19,936 nucleotides of DNA, from positions 1-19,936 of the forward strand of contig DASSTR010000047.1 of NCBI GenBank assembly GCA_035707825.1, given 5' to 3'. Below the pieces are notes generated by a model. That model did no database searches. It was not told the origin of the DNA and saw only the letters and a list, made by a program, of their open reading frames with translations. Positions 8,035 through 17,949 of this stretch are shown one piece after another. The translations under genes were made by a program, and so were the position numbers. The stretch is from VRUE01 sp035707825. GTDB lineage: Bacteria; Actinomycetota; Thermoleophilia; Solirubrobacterales; 70-9. The first letter of the stretch is position 1, and the number at the start of each line of letters is the position of its first letter.

Positions 8035-9258
8035 CTAGACGCGGCCGGCGGCCTGGCGCTGCGAGCGCGCGATCGCGTCGACGATCACGGCCAGCAGCAG
8101 GACGCCGCCGGTGACCATGAACTTGACCGCGGAGGAGAGCGCCAGCAGGTCCATGCCGTTGGAGATCGAGCCGATCACGAGGGCGCCGAGCAGGGCCGTC
8201 CAGACCGCTCCGCGGCCGCCGAAGAGGCTGGTGCCGGCGATCACCGGGCCGGCGATGGCGAGCAGCAGGAGTTCGCTGCCGCCCGAGTTCTGGTTGACGG
8301 CGAGCAGGCGCGAGGCAGCCATGATGCCGCCGATCGCCGCCATCGTCCCGGCAATCCCGAACACGGCGACGCGCATCCTGTTGACCGCGATGCCGGCGCG
8401 GCGGGCGGCCTCGGCGTTGCCGCCGACGGCGTAGACATGACGACCGAAGCGGGTCCGCTTGGCGACGTATTCCATCCCGAACACGAAGGCGAGCAGGATC
8501 AGCAGCGCCAGGGGGACACCGCGGTCGGAGTTGAGGATGGCGACGACGACGATCGAGATCGCGGCCACGGCACCGATGCGGATCGCGAGCGGCCCGATGC
8601 TCTCCCCGGTCAGACCGGTGGCGACGCGGCGCCTGTGCCCCTCGAGCATGATGCCGGCGTAGACGCAGATCACCAGCACCGCCATCACCCAGCCGACAGC
8701 GTCGGAATAGAAGGTGTTGGCGAGCCCGGTGATTTTGGGGTCGGTGACGTTGATCGAGCCGGTGGACCCGAGCACCTGTAAGAGGGCGCCCTGCCATGCC
8801 AGCAGGCCGGCCAGGGTGACGACGAAGGAGGGAACGGCGAAGCGGCTGAAGAGGAAGCCCTGCAGGACGCCGATCGCGGCGCCGACGAGAACTCCGGCGG
8901 CGATCGCGAGATAGGGACTCCAGCCGTGCTTGACGTTGAGCACGACCATCGCGGCCGCGGCCAGGCCGCTGACGGCTCCGACCGAGAGGTCTATCTCGCC
9001 GAGCAGCAGCACGTAGACGATGCCGATCGAGATCAGGCCGACCGCGGTGATCTGCAGCATCAGGTTGGTCAGGTTCTCGGCTGAGAGAAAGCGGTCGTTC
9101 TGGCTCTGGAAGATGATCCAGATCACGGCCAGGCCAAGGACCACCCGCAGTGAGGCGAGGTCCCCCTGGATGAAGCGCCGCAGGACCTCGGCCCGGACGC
9201 CGCGCTCCTCGTCCCCGTCCCTCGCCGCCGCCGGCTGCGCGCCCTCGGCCGCGCTCAT
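8035..9258 (-). CDS. Sugar ABC importer permease (XylH-like, CUT2 family)
   Basis: Membrane channel of a CUT2-type monosaccharide importer; two copies normally form the pore. The 407-residue protein has a soluble N-terminus of about 35 residues and then many hydrophobic segments. FLSAENLTNLMLQITAVGLI, VLLLGEIDLSVGAVSGL and the cytoplasmic loop GRHVYAVGGNAEAARRAGI are typical of the XylH/RbsC permeases, and IAGTSLFGGRGAVWTALLGA of their C-terminal half. The length, longer than RbsC (about 320), fits the XylH type. Its ATG overlaps the ATPase stop by ATGA. Ligand could be xylose, glucose or another monosaccharide; the sequence does not decide. Confidence 0.92.
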   Translation of the reverse strand: MSAAEGAQPAAARDGDEERGVRAEVLRRFIQGDLASLRVVLGLAVIWIIFQSQNDRFLSAENLTNLMLQITAVGLISIGIVYVLLLGEIDLSVGAVSGLAAAAMVVLNVKHGWSPYLAIAAGVLVGAAIGVLQGFLFSRFAVPSFVVTLAGLLAWQGALLQVLGSTGSINVTDPKITGLANTFYSDAVGWVMAVLVICVYAGIMLEGHRRRVATGLTGESIGPLAIRIGAVAAISIVVVAILNSDRGVPLALLILLAFVFGMEYVAKRTRFGRHVYAVGGNAEAARRAGIAVNRMRVAVFGIAGTMAAIGGIMAASRLLAVNQNSGGSELLLLAIAGPVIAGTSLFGGRGAVWTALLGALVIGSISNGMDLLALSSAVKFMVTGGVLLLAVIVDAIARSQRQAAGRV

Positions 9259-10064
9259 CTGCGCTCCCCCTCCCCGCCCTCGCCATTGCCGCCCTCGCCA
9301 TTGCCGGCTCCCTCACCGATGCCCGTGATCGCCGAGACAACGTGCTCCTCGGTCGTGTCCTCGGCCTTGAAGTCTCCGGCTGTGCGGCCGAGCCGCAGGA
9401 CGACGATCCGGTCGGCGACTTCGAAGACGTTCGCCAGGTTGTGGCTGATCACCACCACCCCCAGCCCCCGCTCGCGAAGGCGCCCGATCAGCTCCAACAC
9501 CTGTTTGGTCTGCGGCACGCCCAGCGCGGCGGTCGGCTCGTCGAGCAGCACGACCCGCGGCTCGCCGAGGAGCGAGCGGGCCACGGCGACCTGCTGGCGC
9601 TGTCCACCGGAGAGGGTCCCGACCTCGGTCCGCAGGCTGGGGATCGTCACCGACAAGCCGGAGAGCAGCTCGCCGGCGCGGTGCTCCATCTTCGCCTCGT
9701 CTAGCTGGCCGGAGATCCCACCCGGGCCCGACGAGACCTCCTCCTGGCCGAGGAAGATGTTGGCGACGACGTCGAGGTTGTCGCAGAGCGCGAGGTCCTG
9801 GTAGACGGTGGCGATCCCCAGTTCGGTCGCATCCTGGGGCCGGGAGACGCTGATTTCACGCCCCTCGAAGCGCATCCGGCCGCCGTCCGCCGTGTGGATG
9901 CCGGCGATCGTCTTCACCAGCGTCGACTTGCCGGCGCCGTTATCGCCGACCAGGCCGACCACCTCTCCCGGGTGGACGGCGAAGTCGACCCGATCCAGAG
10001 CCTGGACCGGGCCGAATCGCTTGCTCACTCCTGTCAACTCCAGAAGAGGGCCATCGGGCGTCAT
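9255..10064 (-). CDS. Sugar ABC importer ATPase (single-domain, CUT2 type)
   Basis: Powers the sugar importer with its neighbours. The 269-residue protein has Walker A GDNGAGKST (40-48), Q-loop VYQD (87-90), signature LSGGQRQQ (151-158), Walker B VVLLDEPTAA (171-180) and the H-loop histidine 208 in VVISHN. Only one nucleotide-binding domain is present, unlike XylG or RbsA, which have two fused; this matches the shorter FrcA-like subfamily and means a homodimer must form. The last 20 residues are a low-complexity Gly/Asn/Glu tail with GNGEG repeats, encoded in part by an exact 15-bp tandem repeat. It follows the binding-protein gene by 18 bases. Confidence 0.93.
   Translation of the reverse strand: MTPDGPLLELTGVSKRFGPVQALDRVDFAVHPGEVVGLVGDNGAGKSTLVKTIAGIHTADGGRMRFEGREISVSRPQDATELGIATVYQDLALCDNLDVVANIFLGQEEVSSGPGGISGQLDEAKMEHRAGELLSGLSVTIPSLRTEVGTLSGGQRQQVAVARSLLGEPRVVLLDEPTAALGVPQTKQVLELIGRLRERGLGVVVISHNLANVFEVADRIVVLRLGRTAGDFKAEDTTEEHVVSAITGIGEGAGNGEGGNGEGGEGERR
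9276..9305 (-). repeat. 15-bp perfect tandem repeat in the ATPase C-terminus
   Basis: Two exact copies of GCCCTCGCCATTGCC (plus strand) at 9276-9290 and 9291-9305, in frame, each coding for five residues of the Gly/Asn/Glu tail. A degraded third unit seems to follow toward 9323. Such repeats can gain or lose units by slippage without a frameshift. Confidence 0.85.
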
Positions 10065-10082
10065 CGCTCTGCCCTTGGCGCC

Positions 10083-11177
10083 TTAGGAGATCCCCGCTTC
10101 TTCACAGGCCTTCTTGTAGGGCCCGGTGCACAATTCGGACGGGGAGACGAATTCGTCGGCGACCACCGTGCTCTTGACGTTGTCTTTGGTCACCGCGATC
10201 GGCTTCAGCAGGACCGATGGGACCTTGACCTTGCCGTTGTCGACCTGGTCCGTGACCTTGTCCTGCGGCACGCCTTCTCCTTCGGCGAGGGCGATCGCGA
10301 TTTCGGCGCTGATCGTCGCCTCCGGCTCGATTTCCTTGTAGATCGTCATGAACTGCTGACCGGCGAGGATCCGCTGCAGCCCGGCAACGGTCGCGTCCTG
10401 GCCGGTGACCGGCCGTTCTTCGGGGTCGATGCCGGCCCCCTTCATCGCCGCGATCGCACCGCCGCCGGTGTCGTCGTTGGCGGCATAGATCCCGGCGAAG
10501 CCATCCTTGCCGAGAGCGGTGATCGCCTGCTGCGCCTCGCGCTGGGCGTTTTCGGCGGACCAGCCGGGCGTGTCGTACTCCTTGGCGATCTGCACCCCGG
10601 CCGCCTCGAACCCGACGTGGGCGCCTTCTTTGAAGAGCGCGGCGTTCGGATCGGCCGGATCGCCGTTGATCATGATGATCGGACCGCTTGCCTTGCCGTC
10701 TTCTTTCAGTTTCTTGGACAGCGTTTCGGCCTGCAATTCACCGACTTTTTTGTTGTCGAAGGAGATGTAGGCGTCCACTTCGGCGTTTTCGATCAGCCTG
10801 TCGTAGCTGACGACCGGCACGTTCTGGGCGTTCGCCTTTTCGGCGATCGCCGCGGCCGATTTGGAGTCCATCGGGTCGACGACGAGGACGTCGGCGCCCT
10901 GGGTCAGCGCCGCTTCCGCCTGGCTCTGCTGTTTGGAGGCGTCGCCGCCGGCGTTGCTGTAGAGGACTTCACAGTCTTCGCACTGTTCCTTCACCGCGCT
11001 TTCGAAGTCCGGCCTGTCGTCGGACTCGTAGCGGGGGGTCTCGTTTTCGGGCAGCAACAGCGCGATCTTCACGCCACCGCCCCCATTGTCGCTACCCCCG
11101 CAGCCGGCGACCAGAGCCACCGTCGCGAATACCGCCCCGAACACGAACAAGATACGTCGCAAACCAGTGCTGGACAT
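10083..11177 (-). CDS. Sugar ABC importer substrate-binding lipoprotein (XylF-like)
   Basis: Extracytoplasmic receptor of the importer. The 364-residue protein has a lipoprotein signal with hydrophobic run and lipobox LVAGC (Cys26), then a Gly/Ser/Asn linker. The periplasmic-binding-protein type 1 fold is shown by VKIALLLPENETPRYESDD, ADVLVVDPMDSKSAAAIAEKA, VPVVSYDRLIENAEVDAYIS, KVGELQAETL, IIMINGDPADPNA, GIYAANDDTGGGAIAAMKGAG and VTGQDATVAGLQRI. The DRLI and NGDPADPNA segments are most like D-xylose-binding XylF. Cys68 and Cys71 (EQCEDC) and a C-terminal pair (LCTGPYKKAC) may form disulfides. A GGAGGA lies five bases before the ATG. Codon use here looks slightly less GC-rich than in neighbours. 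Confidence 0.93.
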   Translation of the reverse strand: MSSTGLRRILFVFGAVFATVALVAGCGGSDNGGGGVKIALLLPENETPRYESDDRPDFESAVKEQCEDCEVLYSNAGGDASKQQSQAEAALTQGADVLVVDPMDSKSAAAIAEKANAQNVPVVSYDRLIENAEVDAYISFDNKKVGELQAETLSKKLKEDGKASGPIIMINGDPADPNAALFKEGAHVGFEAAGVQIAKEYDTPGWSAENAQREAQQAITALGKDGFAGIYAANDDTGGGAIAAMKGAGIDPEERPVTGQDATVAGLQRILAGQQFMTIYKEIEPEATISAEIAIALAEGEGVPQDKVTDQVDNGKVKVPSVLLKPIAVTKDNVKSTVVADEFVSPSELCTGPYKKACEEAGIS

Positions 11178-11181
11178 CTTT

Positions 11182-11209
11182 GTCCTCCTTGTAGACCCAG
11201 GCGGAGGAC
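11182..11209 (-). promoter_or_regulatory. Possible Shine-Dalgarno-sequestering hairpin before the binding-protein gene
   Basis: GTCCTCC (11182-11188) and GGAGGAC (11203-11209) on the plus strand are perfect 7-bp complements 14 bases apart. In the minus-strand mRNA the later arm is the GGAGGA ribosome site of the binding-protein gene, so the stem would hide it. A second small stem in the same leader (GCGG-TCCT-CCGC) could compete. Regulation by this structure is inference. Confidence 0.45.
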
Positions 11210-11232
11210 CGCTACCCGCGAGCGGCTTTTTT
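11209..11232 (+). terminator. Intrinsic-terminator-like stem-loop with T6, plus-strand orientation
   Basis: CCGCT (11209-11213), seven-base loop, AGCGG (11221-11225), then C and six Ts (11227-11232). The polarity is for plus-strand transcripts, yet both flanking genes (importer binding protein and uvrA) are on the minus strand. It could stop antisense transcription before it enters uvrA, or just be leader structure of the minus-strand mRNA. The stem is only 5 bp. Confidence 0.4.
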
Positions 11233-11258
11233 AAGCAGTCGCCGTCAAGCAGTCGCCG
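11233..11258. repeat. 12-bp direct repeat between uvrA and the importer operon
   Basis: AAGCAGTCGCCG occurs twice (11233-11244 and 11247-11258) with 2 bases between, a 14-base period. It lies between the uvrA stop and the binding-protein leader and could be an operator or a slippage duplication. No regulator is assigned. Confidence 0.6.
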
Positions 11259-11267
11259 CTCTGGCGG

Positions 11268-14261
<2,994 letters not shown>

Positions 14262-14269
14262 CAGAAGCG

Positions 14270-14275
14270 ATTCTA
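14270..14275 (-). promoter_or_regulatory. Probable uvrA -10 element (leaderless start)
   Basis: Minus strand reads TAGAAT, a TAnnnT-type -10. Its expected start of transcription (14261-14263) falls at or within two bases of the uvrA GTG, so the mRNA would be nearly or fully leaderless. No consensus -35 is seen; the SOS box covers the spacer. Confidence 0.5.
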
Positions 14276-14281
14276 CGCAGA

Positions 14282-14295
14282 CGAACAGACGTTCC
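14282..14295. promoter_or_regulatory. LexA (SOS) box upstream of uvrA
   Basis: CGAACAGACGTTCC matches every position of the Gram-positive/actinobacterial SOS consensus CGAACRNRYGTTYC. It lies 21 bases upstream of the uvrA start codon and just upstream of TAGAAT, where bound LexA would block RNA polymerase. It could also affect the divergent SnoaL-like gene, whose start is 91 bases away. Confidence 0.85.
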
Positions 14296-14385
14296 CTCGA
14301 GATGCGAGCCTGGACCCGCAGCGCACGCGCCGCCGGGGAGGCGTACCGTGATTGGTGCGGGAGGCAAGTCGATAAAGGAGGAGAT

Positions 14386-14763
14386 ATGTCGAACGTCGAC
14401 ATTGCCCAGTCCGCCTACGAGGCCTTCGGCAACGGAGACCTGGCGGCGCTTCAGGAGCTGCTGTCGGAGGACAGCACCTGGCTCACCTCGGACGAGCTGC
14501 CGCTGGGCGGCGAAACCCGGGGCCGAGACCGCATCATCGGGAACTTCGCCGAGATCCCGAACTACTGGTCGTCGTTCAGCGTCGAGCCAGAGGAGTTCAT
14601 CGACGGTGGAGACTGGGTGGTCGTGCGAGGCACGCAGCGGGCCGCCACGGAGGGCGACAGCTTCGAGTCGCCTTTTGCCCACCTGATCAAGTTCGCCGAC
14701 GGCAAGATCGTGCGCGGCGAGTTCTACGCCGACAGCGCCAAGGCCGCAAAGGTCCTCGCCTGA
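14386..14763 (+). CDS. SnoaL-like / NTF2-fold small protein
   Basis: A 125-residue protein of the SnoaL/NTF2-like superfamily, whose members include polyketide cyclases, isomerases and non-enzymatic ligand binders. It begins with the helix VDIAQSAYEAFGNGDLAALQ and goes on with LLSEDSTWL, GRDRIIGNF, the strand WVVVRGTQRA and the typical end FAHLIKFADGKIVRGEFYAD. No signal peptide is present, so it is cytoplasmic. The ATG at 14386 has a strong AAAGGAGG six bases upstream. It is divergent from uvrA across a 124-base region that holds the SOS box and is followed by a strong hairpin. The ligand or reaction cannot be told; its location does not by itself imply a repair role. Confidence 0.85.
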   Translation: MSNVDIAQSAYEAFGNGDLAALQELLSEDSTWLTSDELPLGGETRGRDRIIGNFAEIPNYWSSFSVEPEEFIDGGDWVVVRGTQRAATEGDSFESPFAHLIKFADGKIVRGEFYADSAKAAKVLA

Positions 14764-14772
14764 GGCGGTTGG

Positions 14773-14798
14773 GCGGGGGCCTGTGCCTGGGCCCCCGC
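14773..14798. terminator. Strong hairpin between convergent genes
   Basis: GCGGGGGCC (14773-14781) and GGCCCCCGC (14790-14798) form a perfect 9-bp, all-GC stem with an 8-base loop, 10 bases after the SnoaL-like stop and 43 bases past the collagen-like gene on the other strand. It lacks a clean T-run (TCGTATTCCTTC follows), so it may act as a bidirectional terminator or transcript-end protector. Confidence 0.6.
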
Positions 14799-14840
14799 TC
14801 GTATTCCTTCAGCTTCGTGCACAAGTTTCCGGCTCGTTGG

Positions 14841-15389
14841 TCAGCCCGTGGGACCGGTCGCGCCGGTCTCGCCCGTCGCGCCGGTGGGGCCGGTCAAACC
14901 GGTCTCGCCGGTGAATCCCGTCGGGCCGGTCGATTCGGTTGTGCCTTCGGGGCCGGTCGGACCCGTGAGCCCCGTCGGACCCTGCAGGCCGGTGGGGCCG
15001 ATCAAGCCAGTTGACCCGGTTGCGCCCGTCACCCCGGTCGGGCCCTGCAGGCCAGGCGGGCCAGGCGGGCCGACGGGCCCGGTTGCTCCCCGCTCGCCCA
15101 CGGGCCCGGTCGGACCGATAGGGCCGGTCTTGCCAGGCTCGCCCGCGGATCCCCTTGGACCTGTCGGTCCGGCCGGCCCAGTGGCGCCGACGACGATGTA
15201 GCGCTTTTCGTTCGATCTGCAGGTCGCATCGGCCCGCACGATCCGCACCGCGCCCTTGTGGGGCTTCTGCGTCCGCACGCAGAAATAAGCGGCGGCGATC
15301 GTTTCTTCGTCGGCGCCCGTCGCGATCGCCGGCAGCAGCCCGACGGCCAGCGCCATCGCGGCGAGAGCAACTAGGGGGCGTCTCCTCAT
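14841..15389 (-). CDS. Secreted collagen-like protein
   Basis: A 182-residue exported protein. Residues 1-24 form a Sec signal peptide (MRRRPL, hydrophobic run, AIA). Residues 25-67 are a small domain with Cys37 and Cys57 (YFCVRTQKPHKGAVRIV, CRSNEKRYIVV) like the CVN-type N-terminal modules seen before collagen repeats in some actinobacteria; that likeness is from memory. Residues 68-182 are 38 Gly-X-Y triplets plus a last Gly, mostly GPT, GAT, GLT and GPV. One triplet is broken: EST instead of GST (codon GAA). There is no anchor, LPXTG or C-terminal trimerisation domain, so any nucleus for the triple helix must be N-terminal. No Shine-Dalgarno is obvious. It lies 29 bases after uvrB on the same strand. 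Confidence 0.9.
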   Translation of the reverse strand: MRRRPLVALAAMALAVGLLPAIATGADEETIAAAYFCVRTQKPHKGAVRIVRADATCRSNEKRYIVVGATGPAGPTGPRGSAGEPGKTGPIGPTGPVGERGATGPVGPPGPPGLQGPTGVTGATGSTGLIGPTGLQGPTGLTGPTGPEGTTESTGPTGFTGETGLTGPTGATGETGATGPTG

Positions 15390-15418
15390 CGAAATGAATT
15401 TACCCGTCCACTCGGCAC

Positions 15419-17437
15419 TTACGCGCTGTCCGGCTCGGCGCCGGTTCCGGCCCGCATCCCGTCCAGGTCGCGGCGCAGCTCCTTGAGCTCGTCGCGGATC
15501 CGCGCCGCCTCCTCGAAGCGCAGGTCGTCGGCGGCGGCGAGCATCTCCTCCTCCAGGGCGACGATCGTGCGCTCCAGCTCCTCCGGGTCCTCCGGGCCCT
15601 TACCGCTGCGGCGGCGGCGTTTGCTCGGCGCCCGGTCCTCCATCGCCAGGAACTCGCTCATCTCCGAGATCCCTTTGCGCACCGTCTCCGGAGTTATCCC
15701 GTGCTCCTCGTTGTAGGCGAGCTGGATCGCGCGGCGGCGATCGGTCTCGCCAATCGCCGTTCGCATCGAATCGGTTTCGCGGTCCGCATACATCAGCACC
15801 CGTCCGTTGATGTTGCGGGCGGCGCGGCCGATCGTCTGCACGAGGCTGGTCTCGCCGCGTAGGAAGCCCTCCTTGTCGGCGTCGAGGATCGCGACGAGGG
15901 ACACCTCGGGCAGGTCGAGACCCTCGCGCAGCAGGTTGACCCCGACCAGCACGTCGTACTCGCCAAGCCGCAGGTCGCGGATGATCTGAATCCGCTCCAG
16001 CGTGTCGACTTCGGAGTGCAGGTAGCGGACCCTGATGCCGTACTCGAGCAGGTACGCGGTCAGGTCCTCCGCCATTTTCTTGGTCAGCGTCGTCACCAGC
16101 ACGCGGTCGCCGGCCTCGGCGCGGGCCCTGATCTCGTTCATCAGGTCGTCGATCTGGTTCTTCGTCTCGCGCACCTCGATCTCGGGGTCGACGATGCCCG
16201 TCGGGCGGACGATCTGCTCGACGACGCGATTCGATTCGGCGCGCTCGAAGGGCCCCGGCGTCGCCGAGACCATCACCAGCTGGTCCACCCGGGCGAGGAA
16301 CTCGTCGAACTTCAGCGGCCGGTTGTCGATCGCCGAGGGCAGGCGGAAGCCGTAGTCGACCAGCGTCGCCTTGCGCGAGCGGTCCCCCTCATACATGCCG
16401 CCGATCTGCGGGATCGTCTGATGGGACTCGTCGACGAAGCAGACGAAATCGTCGGGGAAGTAATCGATCAGCGTGTGCGGCGGGCTGCCGGGCGGGCGCC
16501 CGTCGAGGATGCGCGAGTAGTTCTCGATCCCCGAGGTGAAGCCGATCTCTTTCAGCATCTCGATGTCATAGGCGGTGCGCTGGCGCAGGCGGTGCGCCTC
16601 CAGCTGCTTGCCCTCGGCCTCCAGCTCCGCGGTGCGGGCGTTCAGTTCGGCGCGGATCTCCTCCACCGCGCGCTCCAGGGTCTCGTCTTTGGTCACGTAG
16701 TGGGAGGCCGGCCAGACCGAGACGTGGTCGATCGTGTCGAAGACCTCGCCGCTCAGCGGATCGAAGTGCTGCACCCCCTCGATCTCATCCCCGAAGAGAG
16801 AGATCCGGTAGGCGGACTCGGCGTAGGAGGGCATGATCTCCAGCACCTCGCCGCGGACCCGGAAGGTGCCGCGACCGAGGGCGGTGTCATTGCGCTGGTA
16901 CTGCATCTTGACCAGCTTGCGCAGCACCTCGTCTCGGTCGATTTCCTCGCCGACTTTGAAGAGCTGCATTTTTTCGTTGTAGACCTGCGGCGACCCGATC
17001 CCGTAGATGCAGGAGACCGAGGCGACGATGATCACGTCGCGGCGGGCGAAGAGCGCCGCCGTGGCGGCATGGCGCAGGCGGTCGATCTCGTCGTTGATCG
17101 AGGAGTCCTTCTCGATGTAGAGGTCCTGGGCGGGGACATAGGCCTCGGGCTGGTAGTAGTCGTAATAGGAGACGAAGTACTCGACCACGTTGTCTGGGAA
17201 GAACTCACGGAACTCGTTGCAGAGCTGAGCGGCCAGCGTCTTGTTGTGCGCGATCACCAGGCTCGGCCGCTGCACCTCGGCGATCGTCGCCGCCATCGTG
17301 AACGTCTTGCCGGTGCCGGTCGCGCCGAGCAGGGTCTGGAACCTCTCCCCCGCCCCAAGCCCCTCGGCCAGGCCGGCGATCGCCTTCGGCTGATCGGCCG
17401 TCGGCGTATAGGCGGGGTTGAGCTTGAACTCGGGCAT
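15419..17437 (-). CDS. uvrB: Excinuclease ABC subunit B (UvrB)
   Basis: Helicase-like damage verifier of nucleotide excision repair; takes the lesion from UvrA and recruits UvrC. The 672-residue protein has the Walker A GATGTGKT (38-45), the beta-hairpin YYDYYQPEAYVP (91-102) that is inserted behind the damaged strand, the Walker B-type DESHQ, helicase motifs VLVTTLTKKMAEDLT, RYLHSEVDTLERI and GVNLLREGLDLPEVSL, QTIGRAARN, and a C-terminal UVR domain (LEEEMLAAADDLRFEEAARI) that binds UvrA/UvrC. Length is normal. No SOS box is visible in the 78 bases before it, unlike uvrA. The frame stays closed before the ATG at 17437, so the start is well set. Confidence 0.98.
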   Translation of the reverse strand: MPEFKLNPAYTPTADQPKAIAGLAEGLGAGERFQTLLGATGTGKTFTMAATIAEVQRPSLVIAHNKTLAAQLCNEFREFFPDNVVEYFVSYYDYYQPEAYVPAQDLYIEKDSSINDEIDRLRHAATAALFARRDVIIVASVSCIYGIGSPQVYNEKMQLFKVGEEIDRDEVLRKLVKMQYQRNDTALGRGTFRVRGEVLEIMPSYAESAYRISLFGDEIEGVQHFDPLSGEVFDTIDHVSVWPASHYVTKDETLERAVEEIRAELNARTAELEAEGKQLEAHRLRQRTAYDIEMLKEIGFTSGIENYSRILDGRPPGSPPHTLIDYFPDDFVCFVDESHQTIPQIGGMYEGDRSRKATLVDYGFRLPSAIDNRPLKFDEFLARVDQLVMVSATPGPFERAESNRVVEQIVRPTGIVDPEIEVRETKNQIDDLMNEIRARAEAGDRVLVTTLTKKMAEDLTAYLLEYGIRVRYLHSEVDTLERIQIIRDLRLGEYDVLVGVNLLREGLDLPEVSLVAILDADKEGFLRGETSLVQTIGRAARNINGRVLMYADRETDSMRTAIGETDRRRAIQLAYNEEHGITPETVRKGISEMSEFLAMEDRAPSKRRRRSGKGPEDPEELERTIVALEEEMLAAADDLRFEEAARIRDELKELRRDLDGMRAGTGAEPDSA

Positions 17438-17515
17438 CGCGCCCTACGTTAGCCGGAGCGCGAGTCGGGCCCGCACGGTCGCCGCGAGCCGGTGAAGCTG
17501 GAAGACTGCGGCGCG

Positions 17516-17887
17516 ATGACTCGCTCGCAAAGGCTCCTGGCCGTGTTCTTTACCTTCGCCGGGGCGATGCACTTCGTGCGGCCGCGCTTCTATGAAGCAA
17601 TCGTCCCTCCCTCGCTGGAGGAGATGAAGGAGGAGATCGTCGCCGTCTCCGGCGTCGCCGAGATCGCCGGCGCCGCGGCCGTCCTGCACCCCGCCAGCCG
17701 GCGGCTCGGCCGTTGGTGGCTGCTGGCGCTGCTGGTGGCAGTCTTTCCAGCCAACGTACACATGGCGGTCAACCCCGAGCAGGTGAAGGGGCTGGACCTG
17801 AACCGCATCCCCCGCTGGGCGCTATGGGCCCGCCTGCCGCTGCAGCCACTGGCCATGTTCTGGGTCTGGCGCGCAACTCGCGACTGA
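17516..17887 (+). CDS. DoxX-like small membrane protein
   Basis: A 123-residue, four-helix membrane protein of the DoxX-like group. Hydrophobic segments lie at about residues 6-22, 41-57, 65-80 and 104-119. The early FTFAGAMHFVRPRFYEAIVP, the AEIAGAAAVL segment, and the conserved NVHMAVN followed by LPLQPLAMFWVW are typical of this group. Relatives are small inner-membrane proteins; some take part in thiol or sulfur redox, others are unassigned, so no function is claimed. I chose the ATG at 17516 at the start of homology; a GTG at 17492 would add eight residues. It is divergent from uvrB with a gap of 78 bases (which may hold both promoters). Confidence 0.83.
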   Translation: MTRSQRLLAVFFTFAGAMHFVRPRFYEAIVPPSLEEMKEEIVAVSGVAEIAGAAAVLHPASRRLGRWWLLALLVAVFPANVHMAVNPEQVKGLDLNRIPRWALWARLPLQPLAMFWVWRATRD

Positions 17888-17949
17888 GCAGGACATATGC
17901 GGTGTTTTGTCTGTAGAGCCTCTGTCTTCAGGCGGCGAATATCCCCCGC

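Noticed and set aside
9894..11234. Long plus-strand frame opposite the importer binding protein
   Set aside because: Low-quality composition, no motif and no ribosome site; the minus strand codes for a clear lipoprotein binding protein.
11233..11267. TTGACG (minus strand, 11244-11249 area) as -35 of the importer promoter
   Set aside because: No -10-like hexamer is found 16-18 bases downstream.
14262..14402. N-terminal 47-residue extension of UvrA from an ATG at 14402
   Set aside because: It has no UvrA similarity, overlaps the start of the divergent gene, and would put the SOS box and -10 inside the coding part.
14844..15190. Repetitive DNA that might be taken for a CRISPR or tandem array
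   Set aside because: The repeats are imperfect 9-base codon triplets of collagen Gly-X-Y; no constant repeat with unique spacers exists.
14848..15201. Plus-strand open frame of Gly-Pro-Val repeats
   Set aside because: It is the antisense of the collagen-like gene; periodic codons on one strand give a periodic frame on the other. The minus-strand frame has a signal peptide and true Gly-X-Y pattern.
16016..17452. Long plus-strand frame opposite uvrB, and similar ones opposite uvrA (12279-13508) and panB (4116-5093)
   Set aside because: Long antisense frames are expected in GC-rich DNA; none shows a recognisable domain.
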